The notes beneath the pieces are model-generated. The model saw nothing but the letters and a program-made list of their open reading frames with translations. It did not search any database and was not told the DNA's origin. A stretch of DNA of 60,281 bases, taken from positions 1 to 60,281 of the forward strand of contig JAJRSD010000108.1 in assembly GCA_024278975.1 (NCBI GenBank). The letters are read 5' to 3'. The position numbers were made by a program, and so were the translations under genes. The stretch's first letter is position 1. Every line of letters starts with the position of its first letter. Of the stretch, positions 26,582 to 34,691 are shown piece by piece. Origin of the DNA: Bacteroidota bacterium (GTDB taxonomy: Bacteria; Bacteroidota; Bacteroidia; Bacteroidales; Prolixibacteraceae).

Positions 26582-27001
26582 TTATTTGATTTTTGGATTA
26601 CCTTGATTTTTCTGCATAAACTTTTTATTGATTAAGCGTTTGAATTGAAGACTTTTTGCTCCAAAATTTATTAATAATCCTATCTCTAAATCATAAGCCT
26701 CTAAATAATTTATCGCTTGAGCTAAATGCACATCTTCTAATTTAGTAAGAGCTTTCAATTCTACAGAAACAGCATCTTCAATTAAAAAATCTACTCTACG
26801 AGTTCCAATATGCTGCTGTTTGTAATATATTGGCATTTCGTGTTCCCTGCTAAAAGATAAGTTTTCGTCTGCCATTTCTATGGCTAATGCTCTTTGATAA
26901 ATAACTTCTTGAAATCCATTTCCCAATGCACTATGAACTTTCATTGCACAACCGATAATTTTACCGGTAATATCACTGTATTTATATTTATTATTAATCA
27001 T
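26582..27001 (-). CDS. GxxExxY family protein
   Basis: 139 aa. The defining motif appears as GNGFQEVIYQRALAIEM (residues 27-43), followed by FSREHEMPIYYK, VDFLIEDAVSVELKAL and QAINYLEAYDLEIGLLINFGAKSLQFKR. This is a PD-(D/E)xK-like fold with D, E and K of VDFLIEDAVSVELK. Members are frequent in Bacteroidota and occur with restriction, retron or polysaccharide loci; the activity is unproven. It sits 10 bases after hsdS in the operon, so co-expression with the type I system is likely. Confidence 0.88.
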   Translation of the reverse strand: MINNKYKYSDITGKIIGCAMKVHSALGNGFQEVIYQRALAIEMADENLSFSREHEMPIYYKQQHIGTRRVDFLIEDAVSVELKALTKLEDVHLAQAINYLEAYDLEIGLLINFGAKSLQFKRLINKKFMQKNQGNPKIK

Positions 27002-27011
27002 AGTACATCAT

Positions 27012-28385
27012 TTAATCATTTTCAATCAAAGGTTCAGACCATTTTCTCACATCAATCTTACCCGTTACCGCTTCGGCTATTAAGGCAGTTTTGTACTCTT
27101 CTACTAAGGCTATCTCTTTTTCTATGGTAGATATTATTTTTTCTATTTTGGTGGTTTCGGTTTCTATGTAGTTTACGATTTGTTGTTGTTTTGTTATATT
27201 AGGAATGACTACTTTTATATTCATAATTTCATCTACTAATAAATATGCTTGATTCACAATATATAGTGAAATGCTATCAAAAGAAGCCCTCATATACTTT
27301 GACATTAAGAAGTACCTTGCAAAATCTTCATTTATTGCATTTTTTATAGGTCTAATACACATTGTGTTTTGATTCAAATATGATTTATTTAAATAGTCAT
27401 CAATGATACCAATTTGACCAACTGCTGAATTTAACATTTCAGGTTTACTCCCAACCGTACTAATTATAATATCTCCACGATATAGTCTAACTGATTCAAA
27501 TTCGTCTCTTTGATTATCAAAAGCAATATAAGTTGTCAACTTTTTTATCACACCATTTTTAATATTACTAACCTTAATAATGGGAATTCCATTATCAGAG
27601 AAATCTTCCGATTTAAAGGCAAACCCTTTGAAGTAAACCATTAAGTATTTCAACTTCCGAACCTCCCAATGTTCAGGAATATCACCCAACCACTCAATAC
27701 CGCTTGGTTTCATTTGGGCATTTGGGTTTAAGCCCTTAGTAACGGCTTGGTTTAATATGGCTGCTTTTTGCTCGTCTAATAGTTCTATTAATTGCTTTTT
27801 CTTGCTTATAAATCGGTCTATCTTTTCGAGTTTGTAGTCCAGAAAATTGGCTATGGCGGTTTGTTCTTTAATAGTTGGAATAGTGGTGTAGATAGTTTTC
27901 AAATCATTTCTGTTGAATCTATAAACTTTTACCCCTTTTCCATATTTTTGAAGTTCTTTTGAGAATACTTTTGAAGAGTAGTATAAATACTTTTCATTGA
28001 CTGTATTCTTATTTGGTTTTAATAACATTTGTTCGCCACCTAATAAACCTAAATCATTTCTACGATAAAAAGCGGAATGACCTAAATCTTCAATAGTTTC
28101 TGATGTTGAAATAAAAATAATATCCCCATAATTTACAATTTGAGAATCTTTATAAAATTCATCATTAACATAAAATTTATATTCTTCATCAACTTCATCA
28201 ATTTTGTATGTCTTCCCATATTGTAAAGCAACATATGTACCATTACTTAGTAGTTCATCTTTTTTAAAACTTGAATTACCTCTTACAAATCTACATACAC
28301 CAGTAAGTTTGATAATCGCCCACTCATCAGGAATTTCCCCCAGCCAAGGAATGCCGGAATTTTTATATTTTGGATATTTTTTCAT
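27012..28385 (-). CDS. hsdS: Type I specificity subunit HsdS
   Basis: 457 aa with two target-recognition domains. Each half begins with the same motif (SGIPWLGEIPDEW at about residues 10-22; SGIEWLGDIPEHW at about 228-240) and each ends with a coiled-coil spacer (LDYKLEKIDRFISKKKQLIE; IETETTKIEKIISTIEKEIA). The protein determines the bipartite DNA site read by HsdM and HsdR. The start overlaps the preceding DUF1016 gene by one base (TAATG). No second hsdS or recombinase is nearby, so phase-variable shuffling is not indicated. Confidence 0.95.
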   Translation of the reverse strand: MKKYPKYKNSGIPWLGEIPDEWAIIKLTGVCRFVRGNSSFKKDELLSNGTYVALQYGKTYKIDEVDEEYKFYVNDEFYKDSQIVNYGDIIFISTSETIEDLGHSAFYRRNDLGLLGGEQMLLKPNKNTVNEKYLYYSSKVFSKELQKYGKGVKVYRFNRNDLKTIYTTIPTIKEQTAIANFLDYKLEKIDRFISKKKQLIELLDEQKAAILNQAVTKGLNPNAQMKPSGIEWLGDIPEHWEVRKLKYLMVYFKGFAFKSEDFSDNGIPIIKVSNIKNGVIKKLTTYIAFDNQRDEFESVRLYRGDIIISTVGSKPEMLNSAVGQIGIIDDYLNKSYLNQNTMCIRPIKNAINEDFARYFLMSKYMRASFDSISLYIVNQAYLLVDEIMNIKVVIPNITKQQQIVNYIETETTKIEKIISTIEKEIALVEEYKTALIAEAVTGKIDVRKWSEPLIEND

Positions 28386-29371
28386 TAGTCTTGTTCAAAC
28401 AGATTTAAAATTTCTTGCCATTTTTGTTTTAATAAATTTTTGTCGGGCATTTTTGTTTCATAATCGGCAACTAAGGTTGGCGAAAGATTACGGTTTAGTG
28501 CATATTCAACTACGGTATCGTCTTTGCCTTTGCAAAGTAAAATTCCTATGCTTGGGTTTTCATTTGGTTTGCGTATATCGCGGTCAAGTGCTTCCAAATA
28601 AAAGTTAAGTTGCCCCAAATGTGCAGGTTTAAAAGCTTCAATTTTAAGTTCAATGGCTACCATACAATTAAGACTTCGGTTGTAAAACAGCAAATCAATT
28701 GCAAAATCTTGATTTCCTACTTGCAGGGGATATTCTTCGCCCATAAAAGCAAAATCTCTTCCAAATTCAAGCAAAAATTTTGTTATATTTTGTGCTATTG
28801 CTTTTCTTAGTTCTTTTTCGTGATGTTGCTCGGGCAAGTGCAACAACTCTAATACGTAAGTATCTTTAAATGTATTTGTTATATTTTGTGGCAAAACTCT
28901 CGACAGTGTTGAGAGTTTTTTATTGCTAAGCATTACCCGTTCAAATGTGCTTGCATTTATTTGCCTTTGAAGTTCTCTAAAAGAATATCGCTCTTTAATT
29001 GACATCCTTATATAAAATTCTTTTTCTTCCTCCGACTTTGCTTTTGAAAATATCTCAACATTATGCGACCAAGATAATTCTCGCACCAGAGGGGAGAGTT
29101 TTTCAAAATCTTTATATGTTTCGTAAAATTGCTTCATTCGCCAAATATTTTGAGATGAAAACCCTTTGATATTCGGCTCTGATTTTTGTATAAATGCCGA
29201 CAGTTCTTTTACCACCGACTTACCCCACGCATTGCTTTCTACTTGTTTACTAACATATTCGCCAATATTCCAATAAAGCGATACCAATTCGTGGTTTACA
29301 GCTTTGTATGCTTGTTCTTTGGCTTGTGCAATAAGCTGCGAAATATATGTAAATTGTTTTTTAAGTTCCAT
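28385..29371 (-). CDS. DUF1016 / YhcG-family PDDEXK nuclease-like protein
   Basis: 328 aa. An N-terminal DUF1016 helical domain (LVSLYWNIGEYVSKQ, GFSSQNIWRMKQFYETY, LSWSHNVEIFSKAK) precedes a C-terminal nuclease fold (FAFMGEEYPLQVGNQDFAIDLLFYNRSL, then CMVAIELK), where D and ExK are the predicted catalytic residues. The family is regularly found inside type I restriction operons and defence islands, but its contribution is not established. One-base overlaps at both ends (with hsdM and hsdS) show tight translational coupling. Confidence 0.9.
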   Translation of the reverse strand: MELKKQFTYISQLIAQAKEQAYKAVNHELVSLYWNIGEYVSKQVESNAWGKSVVKELSAFIQKSEPNIKGFSSQNIWRMKQFYETYKDFEKLSPLVRELSWSHNVEIFSKAKSEEEKEFYIRMSIKERYSFRELQRQINASTFERVMLSNKKLSTLSRVLPQNITNTFKDTYVLELLHLPEQHHEKELRKAIAQNITKFLLEFGRDFAFMGEEYPLQVGNQDFAIDLLFYNRSLNCMVAIELKIEAFKPAHLGQLNFYLEALDRDIRKPNENPSIGILLCKGKDDTVVEYALNRNLSPTLVADYETKMPDKNLLKQKWQEILNLFEQD

Positions 29372-31200
29372 TACTCTACAATCTCTTTTAGCAGGTTTTC
29401 AGTTTCGTTTTGCAATGTCAGAATATCATTAGCAATCTCACTCAAGGGTCTTAATGCTTCGTATTTATAAAAATATTTGTTGAAAGGAATTTCATAACCG
29501 ATTTTCATTTTCTTTTTATCGTACCAAGCATCAGGTGCAAAAGGCAATACTTCACGAGCAAAATATTCGTCAATATCTTCTTTCATTGGCACATTTTCGG
29601 TATCCTTTAAATTTTTATCCGATTTTGGGTTGCCTTTTTTGTCGGTAATTATTTTGCCGTTTTCGTCTCTTTCGGGTTGGTGTGTAGTTATTTGGTAAAA
29701 TCCAAAATCTTCGTTATCAAATATTTTAGAGTATTCGTTTCCTGCCTTGCCGTCAGGCAGGTCTTCAAAATAGAAATATAAATCCTGTACTTTTAAAATA
29801 TGCTCTGTATTTAATTGTAATCTTTTACTTCCCAGTGCTTTACGCATTTTAGTATAAAAAGCATCAGAAGAAGCATTTATCAACTGCACTTTTCCTTTTC
29901 GTTTTTCTTCTTTGTTGTTGCTTAATATCCAAACATAAGTAGCAATGCCTGTATTGTAAAACATATCGTTGGGCAGTTGTATGATGCACTCCAATAAATC
30001 GTTTTCTAAAATATATTGTCTTATTCCACTTTCGCCACTTCCTGCATCGCCAGTAAAAAGAGCAGAACCATTTTGCACAGAAGCAATACGGCTACCTCCA
30101 TCTTTGGGGTCTTTCATTTTAGAGAGCATATGCAACATAAACATCAACTGCCCATCGTTGCTACGAGAAGTTAAACAGGCTTTCTCTTTATCGCCTTTAA
30201 AATTTTTAATCTCCAAGTTAAAACGGCTGTCGTTTATTTCAATCTTTTTGGCAGTACCTACATTCAACTCTTTTTGGTCTTCTTTCCAACTTGTGCCATA
30301 AGGTGGGTTGGTAAGCATAAAGTTAAATTTTAGGTCGGGGTCAAAGCCGTATTTACTCAGTGTTGAGCCAAACTGTATTTTGTCGGGGTCTTCGCCTTTT
30401 AGCAGCATATCCGATTTACAAACCGCATACATTTCACCGGTATTTTCTTGTCCGTATAAATGAAATGTTGCTTTCGATTTTATTTCGCCATCAGGGTCGG
30501 TTGCAAATTTTTTAGATTGGGTAAGCATTGCTCCCGAACCTGCACAAGGGTCGTAAACCAAATATGTTCCCTGTTGTATTTTCTCTTTTACAGGAAGATA
30601 AACTAAATGAGTCATTAGTTCAATAATTTCTCTTGGCGTAAAGTGTCGCCCTGCTGCTGCATTTGTTTTCTCGTTAAATCTGCGGAGTAAATCTTCAAAC
30701 ATATAACCCATTGCCATTGGCGATATTTTCTCTGGGCTAAGTTCTACTTTAGGGCTACAAAATTTTTCAATCAACGAAAAAGTAATGCCTGTTTCTTCAA
30801 ACACATCTAACTGGTTACGGAACTTAAATTTTTGAATAATGTCCTGTACATTCTCCGAAAATCCATTGAGATAATCTAAAAAGTTACTATCAATGTTTTT
30901 AGGATCGTCCAACAACTTTTTCATTGTGTATGGCGAAGTGTTGTAAAACTCAAGACCCGAACCGTGTTGCTCACTTGTAAGCATTCCCGAAAGATTATCG
31001 AGTTTGCTTTTAAACTGTTCGTGGGTTTTTAAAACCTTGTCTTTACTTTTTTCTAAAGCCAAGTCCAATCTTCTCAAAACAGTCATTGGTAAAATCACAT
31101 CTTGATATTGATTTTCAAGGTATTTGTTAATCAGCACATCATCGGCTACTGTCCAGATGAAGTTGATAATCGGTTGTAAACTTTGTGTATCTATACTCAT
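29371..31200 (-). CDS. hsdM: Type I methyltransferase subunit HsdM
   Basis: 609 aa. N-terminal helical domain (DVLINKYLENQYQDVILPMT), then RHFTPREIIELMTHLVYLP, the SAM-binding YDPCAGSGAMLTQ near residue 220, and the catalytic NPPYGTSW near 298, the mark of N6-adenine methylation. The C-terminal region contacts HsdS. It modifies the adenine in the HsdS-defined site and protects host DNA. First gene of the operon; the only upstream sequence is palindrome D and element B, so the promoter must lie in or between these repeats. Confidence 0.95.
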   Translation of the reverse strand: MSIDTQSLQPIINFIWTVADDVLINKYLENQYQDVILPMTVLRRLDLALEKSKDKVLKTHEQFKSKLDNLSGMLTSEQHGSGLEFYNTSPYTMKKLLDDPKNIDSNFLDYLNGFSENVQDIIQKFKFRNQLDVFEETGITFSLIEKFCSPKVELSPEKISPMAMGYMFEDLLRRFNEKTNAAAGRHFTPREIIELMTHLVYLPVKEKIQQGTYLVYDPCAGSGAMLTQSKKFATDPDGEIKSKATFHLYGQENTGEMYAVCKSDMLLKGEDPDKIQFGSTLSKYGFDPDLKFNFMLTNPPYGTSWKEDQKELNVGTAKKIEINDSRFNLEIKNFKGDKEKACLTSRSNDGQLMFMLHMLSKMKDPKDGGSRIASVQNGSALFTGDAGSGESGIRQYILENDLLECIIQLPNDMFYNTGIATYVWILSNNKEEKRKGKVQLINASSDAFYTKMRKALGSKRLQLNTEHILKVQDLYFYFEDLPDGKAGNEYSKIFDNEDFGFYQITTHQPERDENGKIITDKKGNPKSDKNLKDTENVPMKEDIDEYFAREVLPFAPDAWYDKKKMKIGYEIPFNKYFYKYEALRPLSEIANDILTLQNETENLLKEIVE

Positions 31201-31241
31201 TTAATTTCTCTATTCCCTATTCAGTTTATTATTCTGTGAGA

Positions 31242-31324
31242 GCGTTGGCAAAAAATTGCTCTTTTGGTTTTTTTGTGTTTGCCTGTGTGTCGCCAAAAAC
31301 CAAATGTGCTATTTGTGCGTTGGC
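31242..31324. repeat. Palindrome D upstream of hsdM
   Basis: The arm GCAAAAAATTGCTCTTTTGG (plus T7G) lies at about 31248-31275 and pairs with CCAAAAACCAAATGTGCTAT (plus TTGTGC) at about 31293-31318. The octamer GCGTTGGC flanks it in direct orientation (31242-31249 and 31317-31324) and also occurs at the start of palindrome C at 23458. It lies in the 5' region of the restriction operon. Confidence 0.6.
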
Positions 31325-31386
31325 TTTCTATTTCTTTATTTTCTTGTAGCAAATTTATCATTCTTTCTCGTTTCTCCTGCTTGTGG

Positions 31387-31573
31387 CTAACGGTTTGTGT
31401 ATGTGGAGTGCGGGATTAAAAGAGATGAACTTTCAAGCTCGCACGGAGCCAATTCGTTTATTCAGTATTTCAAATTTACCGTCAATCGTCAAAGACGAAT
31501 TGGCGGTGTTGCAACGAAGAGCCGCAGTACAAAAAACCGCTGAAACCCGCATTACATATGACACTTTGTTAGC
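31387..31573 (-). repeat. attC-like palindromic element B
   Basis: 187-bp element. The minus-strand start is CGCTAACAAAGTGTCATATG and the end is CACATACACAAACCGTTAGC. The outer arms share a GCGGG-ended stem of about 28 bases, and a second perfect inner stem pairs GCCAATTCGT (31448-31457) with ACGAATTGGC (31495-31504). The word CTTGAAAGTTCATC is shared with elements A and E. The stop codon of the cyclase-like gene (TAA at 31569-31571) lies inside the first arm, as cassette ORFs often end inside attC sites. Confidence 0.6.
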
Positions 31574-32474
31574 GGCTGGATTTGTTTCTATTTCTATAAA
31601 ACTTATCGGTGTACGAGTAATGAATATTTTGTCCCGATATATTTTCATTTAACTCATAAATTTTTGGTTTATTTTTTTCGTCGATATATAAAGATTCATA
31701 CTCCTTTTTAAGCCATAAATATTTTTCGAAAACACGTGGAGTTTCAAAACTAGAATCGAGTCCCTTAATAATTGTGTTTTTAATTTTAGTAAGGCTTTGA
31801 ATTAATTTCTTTTCACTCATTTCTTCCCAAGTTTCAAGAACTTCGAAATATATCATTTGGTGAAAACCGACACTACCATCAGAAAAGCGTTTTAAATATT
31901 GATGATATGGATAACTATGTTTTTCTGATTCTAGCGGATAATTCAACTTTTTAATTAGATTATCCGATAACAATACTCTTGGATAACAAGCAGAATTTGA
32001 TTCCAATTGGTACGCATCTATCAATCCTTGTCCAAATATAATTCCATCAGGTGTATGAATAACATTGCCAATTGTAAGACCTCCCCTAAATAGAATTCCT
32101 TTCATCATTAAAGTAGCACCAACATATGATAGGTTAGAGATTAAAGTAGAAAAACTTTCATTTATATTATTTTCATCACATTCAACAGATACAGCAATTG
32201 AATCAGAAAAAGAAGTACAATTAGTCCTTTCTGAAATATTAAATCCTAGCATATTTCTTTTTTGTGCATCTTCTTCAATTTCTACAAACTGTAAATCCCA
32301 ATTTGATGATGTTTCACGCCCTTTCAAAAACTTTAGTGAATCATAAATTAGATTTATACTTCCAGAACTTCTTTCAGATTTGCGAACAATTTCTTTAAAA
32401 CCTAAAATATCAATAAACGCAACAAGCCTTTCTTGATATTCTTTTTTTTGAATTATTCTTCTCGTTCTAACCAT
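31569..32474 (-). CDS. Nucleotidyl-cyclase-fold protein of unknown function
   Basis: 301 aa, soluble, no signal peptide. Four blocks align with the class III nucleotidyl cyclase fold: LVAFIDILGFKEI (first metal Asp, D22), TSFSDSIAVSVE (second Asp, D91), MKGILFRGGLTIGNVIH and GIIFGQGLIDAYQLES. The pattern resembles (F/I)DIxGF, xxD, RxGxxxG and YGxxxNxAxxLE of true cyclases. Catalytic activity and product nucleotide cannot be told, and residues that set purine choice are not obvious. No effector gene of a cyclic-nucleotide defence system is adjacent. It occupies its own segment between elements B and E in the island. Confidence 0.6.
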   Translation of the reverse strand: MVRTRRIIQKKEYQERLVAFIDILGFKEIVRKSERSSGSINLIYDSLKFLKGRETSSNWDLQFVEIEEDAQKRNMLGFNISERTNCTSFSDSIAVSVECDENNINESFSTLISNLSYVGATLMMKGILFRGGLTIGNVIHTPDGIIFGQGLIDAYQLESNSACYPRVLLSDNLIKKLNYPLESEKHSYPYHQYLKRFSDGSVGFHQMIYFEVLETWEEMSEKKLIQSLTKIKNTIIKGLDSSFETPRVFEKYLWLKKEYESLYIDEKNKPKIYELNENISGQNIHYSYTDKFYRNRNKSSR

Positions 32475-32509
32475 AAGATAATTAATTTATTATGTGCAAC
32501 TTATCTTGC

Positions 32510-32640
32510 ACCTAACGATTGGTATATGGTTTTGTGGCGGTTTTGAAACACAAATCTTTCAACTTACACCGATGTTTATATGTTGTTAAATCGCTCATAA
32601 TTAGCACTTAACCCGCCATAAACTATATACATTGTTGGGC
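32510..32640 (-). repeat. attC-like palindromic element E
   Basis: 131 bp. Read on the minus strand it starts GCCCAAC (exact RYYYAAC) and ends GTTAGGT (exact GTTRRRY), the two outer core sites of integron attC. The arms GCCCAACAATGTATATAG and CATATACCAATCGTTAGGT pair with a 2-base asymmetry, then continue through a GGCGG/CCGCC stem. The inner word GTTGAAAGATTTGTG is shared with A and B. Confidence 0.65.
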
Positions 32641-32783
32641 AACGTTGTTTATTCATTTTTTTTCAATTCGGAGAAGTCAATTTCAGTCTGTACAAATATT
32701 TGTTAATTTGAAATTAGTTCTCAATCAACATTGATTTTTAGTCAATTCAGTTTTTTTCAACTCGTTTTCTGCTTGACAAACTG

Positions 32784-33125
32784 CTATTCTTTTTGGCCAG
32801 TCTTTTTATTTTCTACATTATCTGTTTCTTTTACTATTACTCCTTCTTTATTAATCGCTTTGTCAATCGCCGCTCTCAATTGAAGTAATTCTGTTAAGTT
32901 GAATGAATTCGTTGTTTTCCATTCTTTTCCTTTTTTATAGACTTTTTCAATTTTAAAATCTTTTGCTATAAATTTCCCAAATTCTCCTTGTTTTTCATTT
33001 TCCCAAACAGTCACTTTTGATTTCCCAACTATGTAAGTTGCTTTTGGTTTATCTTGAGAATAACTTGTTAATACGAAGCAAAGAATCGCTACGCTGATTC
33101 CGATAAATCTCATAAATGTTCTCAT
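32784..33125 (-). CDS. Small exported protein with PC4-like motif
   Basis: 113 aa. An N-terminal signal peptide (MRFIGISVAILCFVLTSYSQ) suggests export; the start may be M1 or M5. The mature part has VGKSKVTVWENEKQGEFGKF, then FKIEKVYKKGKEWKTTNSFN and LTELLQLRAAIDKAI. This order (Trp-Glu-Asn strand, Lys-rich turn, then a helix with LRAAID) recalls the PC4/p15 single-strand nucleic-acid binding fold, but an exported PC4 is unexpected, so this is a weak comparison. It is flanked by inverted GTTGGGC-type ends (32634 and 33331). Function unknown. Confidence 0.6.
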   Translation of the reverse strand: MRTFMRFIGISVAILCFVLTSYSQDKPKATYIVGKSKVTVWENEKQGEFGKFIAKDFKIEKVYKKGKEWKTTNSFNLTELLQLRAAIDKAINKEGVIVKETDNVENKKTGQKE

Positions 33126-33322
33126 AATTTTTAATTTTTAGTTTAAGATTTTATTTTTCTTTTTTTTCGTTAAAAAATTAATAAATCCGTGTTTGTTGAG
33201 TCGAATGAAAAGTCTGGATGTGTCATTTTGTTCTTCTTATTTTTCAATATTCGTCCATGTTTTATTTCTCGACTAATTCTAAATTTAAAATCAATGTTTA
33301 TGGTTGTTTAAATCCTTTTTCC

Positions 33323-33352
33323 AATGTTGCCCAACGGTAATATATATGTAAT
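33323..33352 (-). repeat. Isolated attC-like end at the right border of the island
   Basis: On the minus strand this reads CATATATATTACCGTTGGGC followed by AACATTG. GTTGGGC fits GTTRRRY and the preceding CC matches the ends of A and B. No complete partner arm is present, so it resembles a half site or an insertion boundary. The galM stop lies 11 bases away. It is an inverted near-copy of the outer end of element E. Confidence 0.5.
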
Positions 33353-33362
33353 ACCCCAAAAC

Positions 33363-34484
33363 CTATTTAGCCGAAAACTTATAAATAGTAGTAGAATGAA
33401 GTGTTTCGCCGGGGTTTAATAGTGTTGATGGGAAATTGGGTTGATTTGGACTGTCAGGATAATGTTGAGTCTCTAAACAAAAACCTGTTCGTTTTGTATA
33501 TGCTTTTCCCGACTTCCCAATTTCAGTTCCTTTTAAATGATTTCCGGTGTAAAATTGTATGCCCGGCTCGGTTGTAAAAACTTCCATATAACGCCCGCTC
33601 TCGGGTTCGTAGGCACTTGCACAAAAAGCCAGTTCATCGGCATTTTTATTAATTACATAGTTAAAATCGTACCCAACTCCGTAAACCAACATTTGGTTAT
33701 CAGAATCAATACGTTCGCCAATAGTATGCGGAGTTGTAAAATCTAAATCTGTTCCCCTGATATCTACAATCTCTCCGGTTGGAATCATCTCAGAATTTAC
33801 CGGAGTAGATTTATCAGCGTTTATCACCAAAACATGGTCGAGAATATCACCATTTCCTTCGCCATGCAAATTAAAATAACTATGGTTAGTAATGTTTATG
33901 TGACAGGGTTTGTCGGTTGTAATTTCGTAATCAATTTTCAGCTCATTATCATCGGTTAAAGTGTAAGTTACTTTTGCCGTTTTATTACCCGGAAAACCAA
34001 ATTCGCCATCAGCACTTTTCAATGTAAACACAGTTACATTCCCACTTTTTTCGTAATCCCAAACTTTTCGGTACCAACTGTCGGGACCTGAATGCAAACA
34101 AGCTTTACTATTATTTACAGGAAAATTATAAGTTTCGTTACCAATGGTAAAACTGGCATTGGCAATACGGTTTGCAAACGGACCAACCACTGCACCGTGG
34201 CTTGCTCCATTTTTCTGATAATCGGCAATAGATTTAAATCCCAACATAACATCAGCAAATTCACCCTTTTTATCGGCTACATAAATCGAAACAATTTTAG
34301 CACCATAATTTGTTAGTGTTACAATCATACCATTTTTATTTTCCATGGTAAACATACGGGTTGTTTTTCCGTCGATTACGCTTTCGAAATCAGCTTTTGA
34401 ATAAGGCATATTAATCTCTTTTTTATTTGTTGATGTGCAGGCAGCAAGAACTGCGATTAGTAAAATAAGGCTTAGATTTTTCAT
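33363..34484 (-). CDS. galM: Aldose 1-epimerase lipoprotein
   Basis: 373 aa from MKNLSLILLIAVLAACTS at 34484. The lipobox LAAC (Cys about 16) indicates a lipoprotein, placing the enzyme in the envelope; an upstream ATG at 34541 would spoil the signal. The GalM barrel is marked by TLTNYGAKIVSIYV, PFANRIANASF, the catalytic His in INITNHSYFNLHG, and the C-terminal catalytic Glu in TGFCLETQHYPDSPNQPNFP. It interconverts alpha and beta anomers of sugars released by periplasmic glycoside hydrolases. First conserved gene right of the accessory island. Confidence 0.93.
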   Translation of the reverse strand: MKNLSLILLIAVLAACTSTNKKEINMPYSKADFESVIDGKTTRMFTMENKNGMIVTLTNYGAKIVSIYVADKKGEFADVMLGFKSIADYQKNGASHGAVVGPFANRIANASFTIGNETYNFPVNNSKACLHSGPDSWYRKVWDYEKSGNVTVFTLKSADGEFGFPGNKTAKVTYTLTDDNELKIDYEITTDKPCHINITNHSYFNLHGEGNGDILDHVLVINADKSTPVNSEMIPTGEIVDIRGTDLDFTTPHTIGERIDSDNQMLVYGVGYDFNYVINKNADELAFCASAYEPESGRYMEVFTTEPGIQFYTGNHLKGTEIGKSGKAYTKRTGFCLETQHYPDSPNQPNFPSTLLNPGETLHSTTIYKFSAK

Positions 34485-34691
34485 TTCTTTAAGATTAGAT
34501 TTAAGATAAATAGTATCAAGACACAAGTCTGAAAAAAACATTCTGTTGTATCAAATTTTTATATTTTCAAAGGTAGTAAATCAATATTCAAAAATATAAT
34601 GAATACACTTCTTATAACTATTTCGAAACTAATTTCTATTTGTCGTTGATATTCTACAAATTGCGCCTGTATTTATATAACTACGTAAATT

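Noticed and set aside
27012-28385. Phase-variable hsdS
   Set aside because: Internal similarity of the two halves is the normal two-TRD structure; no second hsdS, inverted repeats or recombinase is present.
31383-31652. 89-residue plus-strand frame
   Set aside because: Overlaps palindromic element B and the end of the cyclase-like gene on the other strand; no coding features.
31569-33125. Complete Pycsar or CBASS system
   Set aside because: No recognised effector (TIR, transmembrane, phospholipase or nuclease sensor) is adjacent; only a cyclase-fold protein and a small exported protein are there.
22020-33352. Prophage or conjugative element
   Set aside because: No integrase, structural, relaxase or mobilisation genes and no tRNA attachment site.
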